A stretch of 23,440 bases of DNA, taken from JAUVIB01 sp964424545 (GTDB lineage: Bacteria > Calditrichota > Calditrichia > Calditrichales > Calditrichaceae). This document shows, one piece after another, positions 23,338-23,440 of the stretch. The position numbers were made by a program, and so were the translations under genes. Position 1 is the stretch's first letter; each line of letters begins with the position of its first letter. Location: assembly GCA_964424545.1 (NCBI GenBank), contig CAYRJN010000039.1, forward strand, positions 1 through 23,440, in the 5' to 3' direction. A model generated the notes under the pieces. The model searched no databases, was not told the origin of the DNA, and worked only from the letters and a program-made list of their open reading frames with translations.

Positions 23338-23440
23338 TGCATCCCCATTCGTTAAAAAATTTAACTCTGTAATTTAATAAAAAATATGATTAGGTCTTTA
23401 GCTCCGCAAATGTAATAGGCGAAGTATTAACACAGGTCGT

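Noticed and set aside
23395..23425. Possible third copy of the repeat's 19-mer lead sequence at the right edge
   Set aside because: TTAGCTCCGCAAATG only loosely resembles ATAGCTTCGCAAAATG and is cut by the window end, so the similarity is not convincing.

Overview
The window is an AT-rich chromosomal segment with no rRNA, tRNA, CRISPR array or recognisable transposase gene. It looks like a free-living bacterium with an anaerobic or microaerobic lifestyle. It carries a PerR–rubredoxin–rubrerythrin peroxide module, Feo ferrous-iron uptake and a periplasmic octaheme cytochrome c. The eukaryote (CAD)-like CarA/CarB pair and the Bacteroides-type mannobiose phosphorolysis enzymes suggest the Bacteroidota/Ignavibacteriota/Calditrichota side of the tree. 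Shine-Dalgarno sequences are frequent and strong, which argues against a classical Bacteroides-type genome. This placement is inference.

Left region (1-7400), minus strand: a beta-mannan catabolic cluster. A LacI-family regulator (lacI, 6214-7227) is followed by a secreted GH5 beta-mannanase-like enzyme, an AGE-family cellobiose/mannobiose 2-epimerase, a GH130 4-O-beta-mannosylglucose phosphorylase, an SGNH esterase and a truncated secreted Asp-box propeller protein. Together they read as extracellular mannan cleavage, epimerisation of mannobiose to mannosylglucose, then phosphorolysis to mannose-1-phosphate and glucose. A good sigma70-type promoter precedes lacI. One palindromic operator abuts its -10 box and a second lies exactly 105 bp upstream. 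No transporter is present.

Middle (7401-12540), plus strand: perR, a flavin reductase–rubredoxin fusion (with an internal ribosome binding site and ATG that could also yield free rubredoxin) and rubrerythrin form a peroxide-response operon closed by a strong terminator. A doubtful 76-codon ORF, a DUF3748 (YidR-like) lipoprotein and a DUF805 membrane protein follow. Two ~140-nt copies of a palindromic element, in opposite orientation, flank the lacI–perR–rubrerythrin segment; related shorter modules lie in the same intergenic spaces.

Right region (12541-23440): carB and carA (minus) make carbamoyl phosphate. CarA has no ATG, GTG or TTG start in frame. The Feo operon feoA–feoB plus an unlisted 52-codon CxxC membrane microprotein is also on the minus strand. 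Divergently, an octaheme cytochrome c of the tetrathionate-reductase family overlaps a cytochrome b membrane subunit gene, forming a probable quinol-to-periplasm respiratory pair. A monofunctional proline dehydrogenase (minus) closes the window.

I see no clearly new system. The points most worth a second look are the lacI dual operator, the rubredoxin internal start, the carA start, the structure-conserving repeat family and the anchored octaheme/cytochrome b pair.
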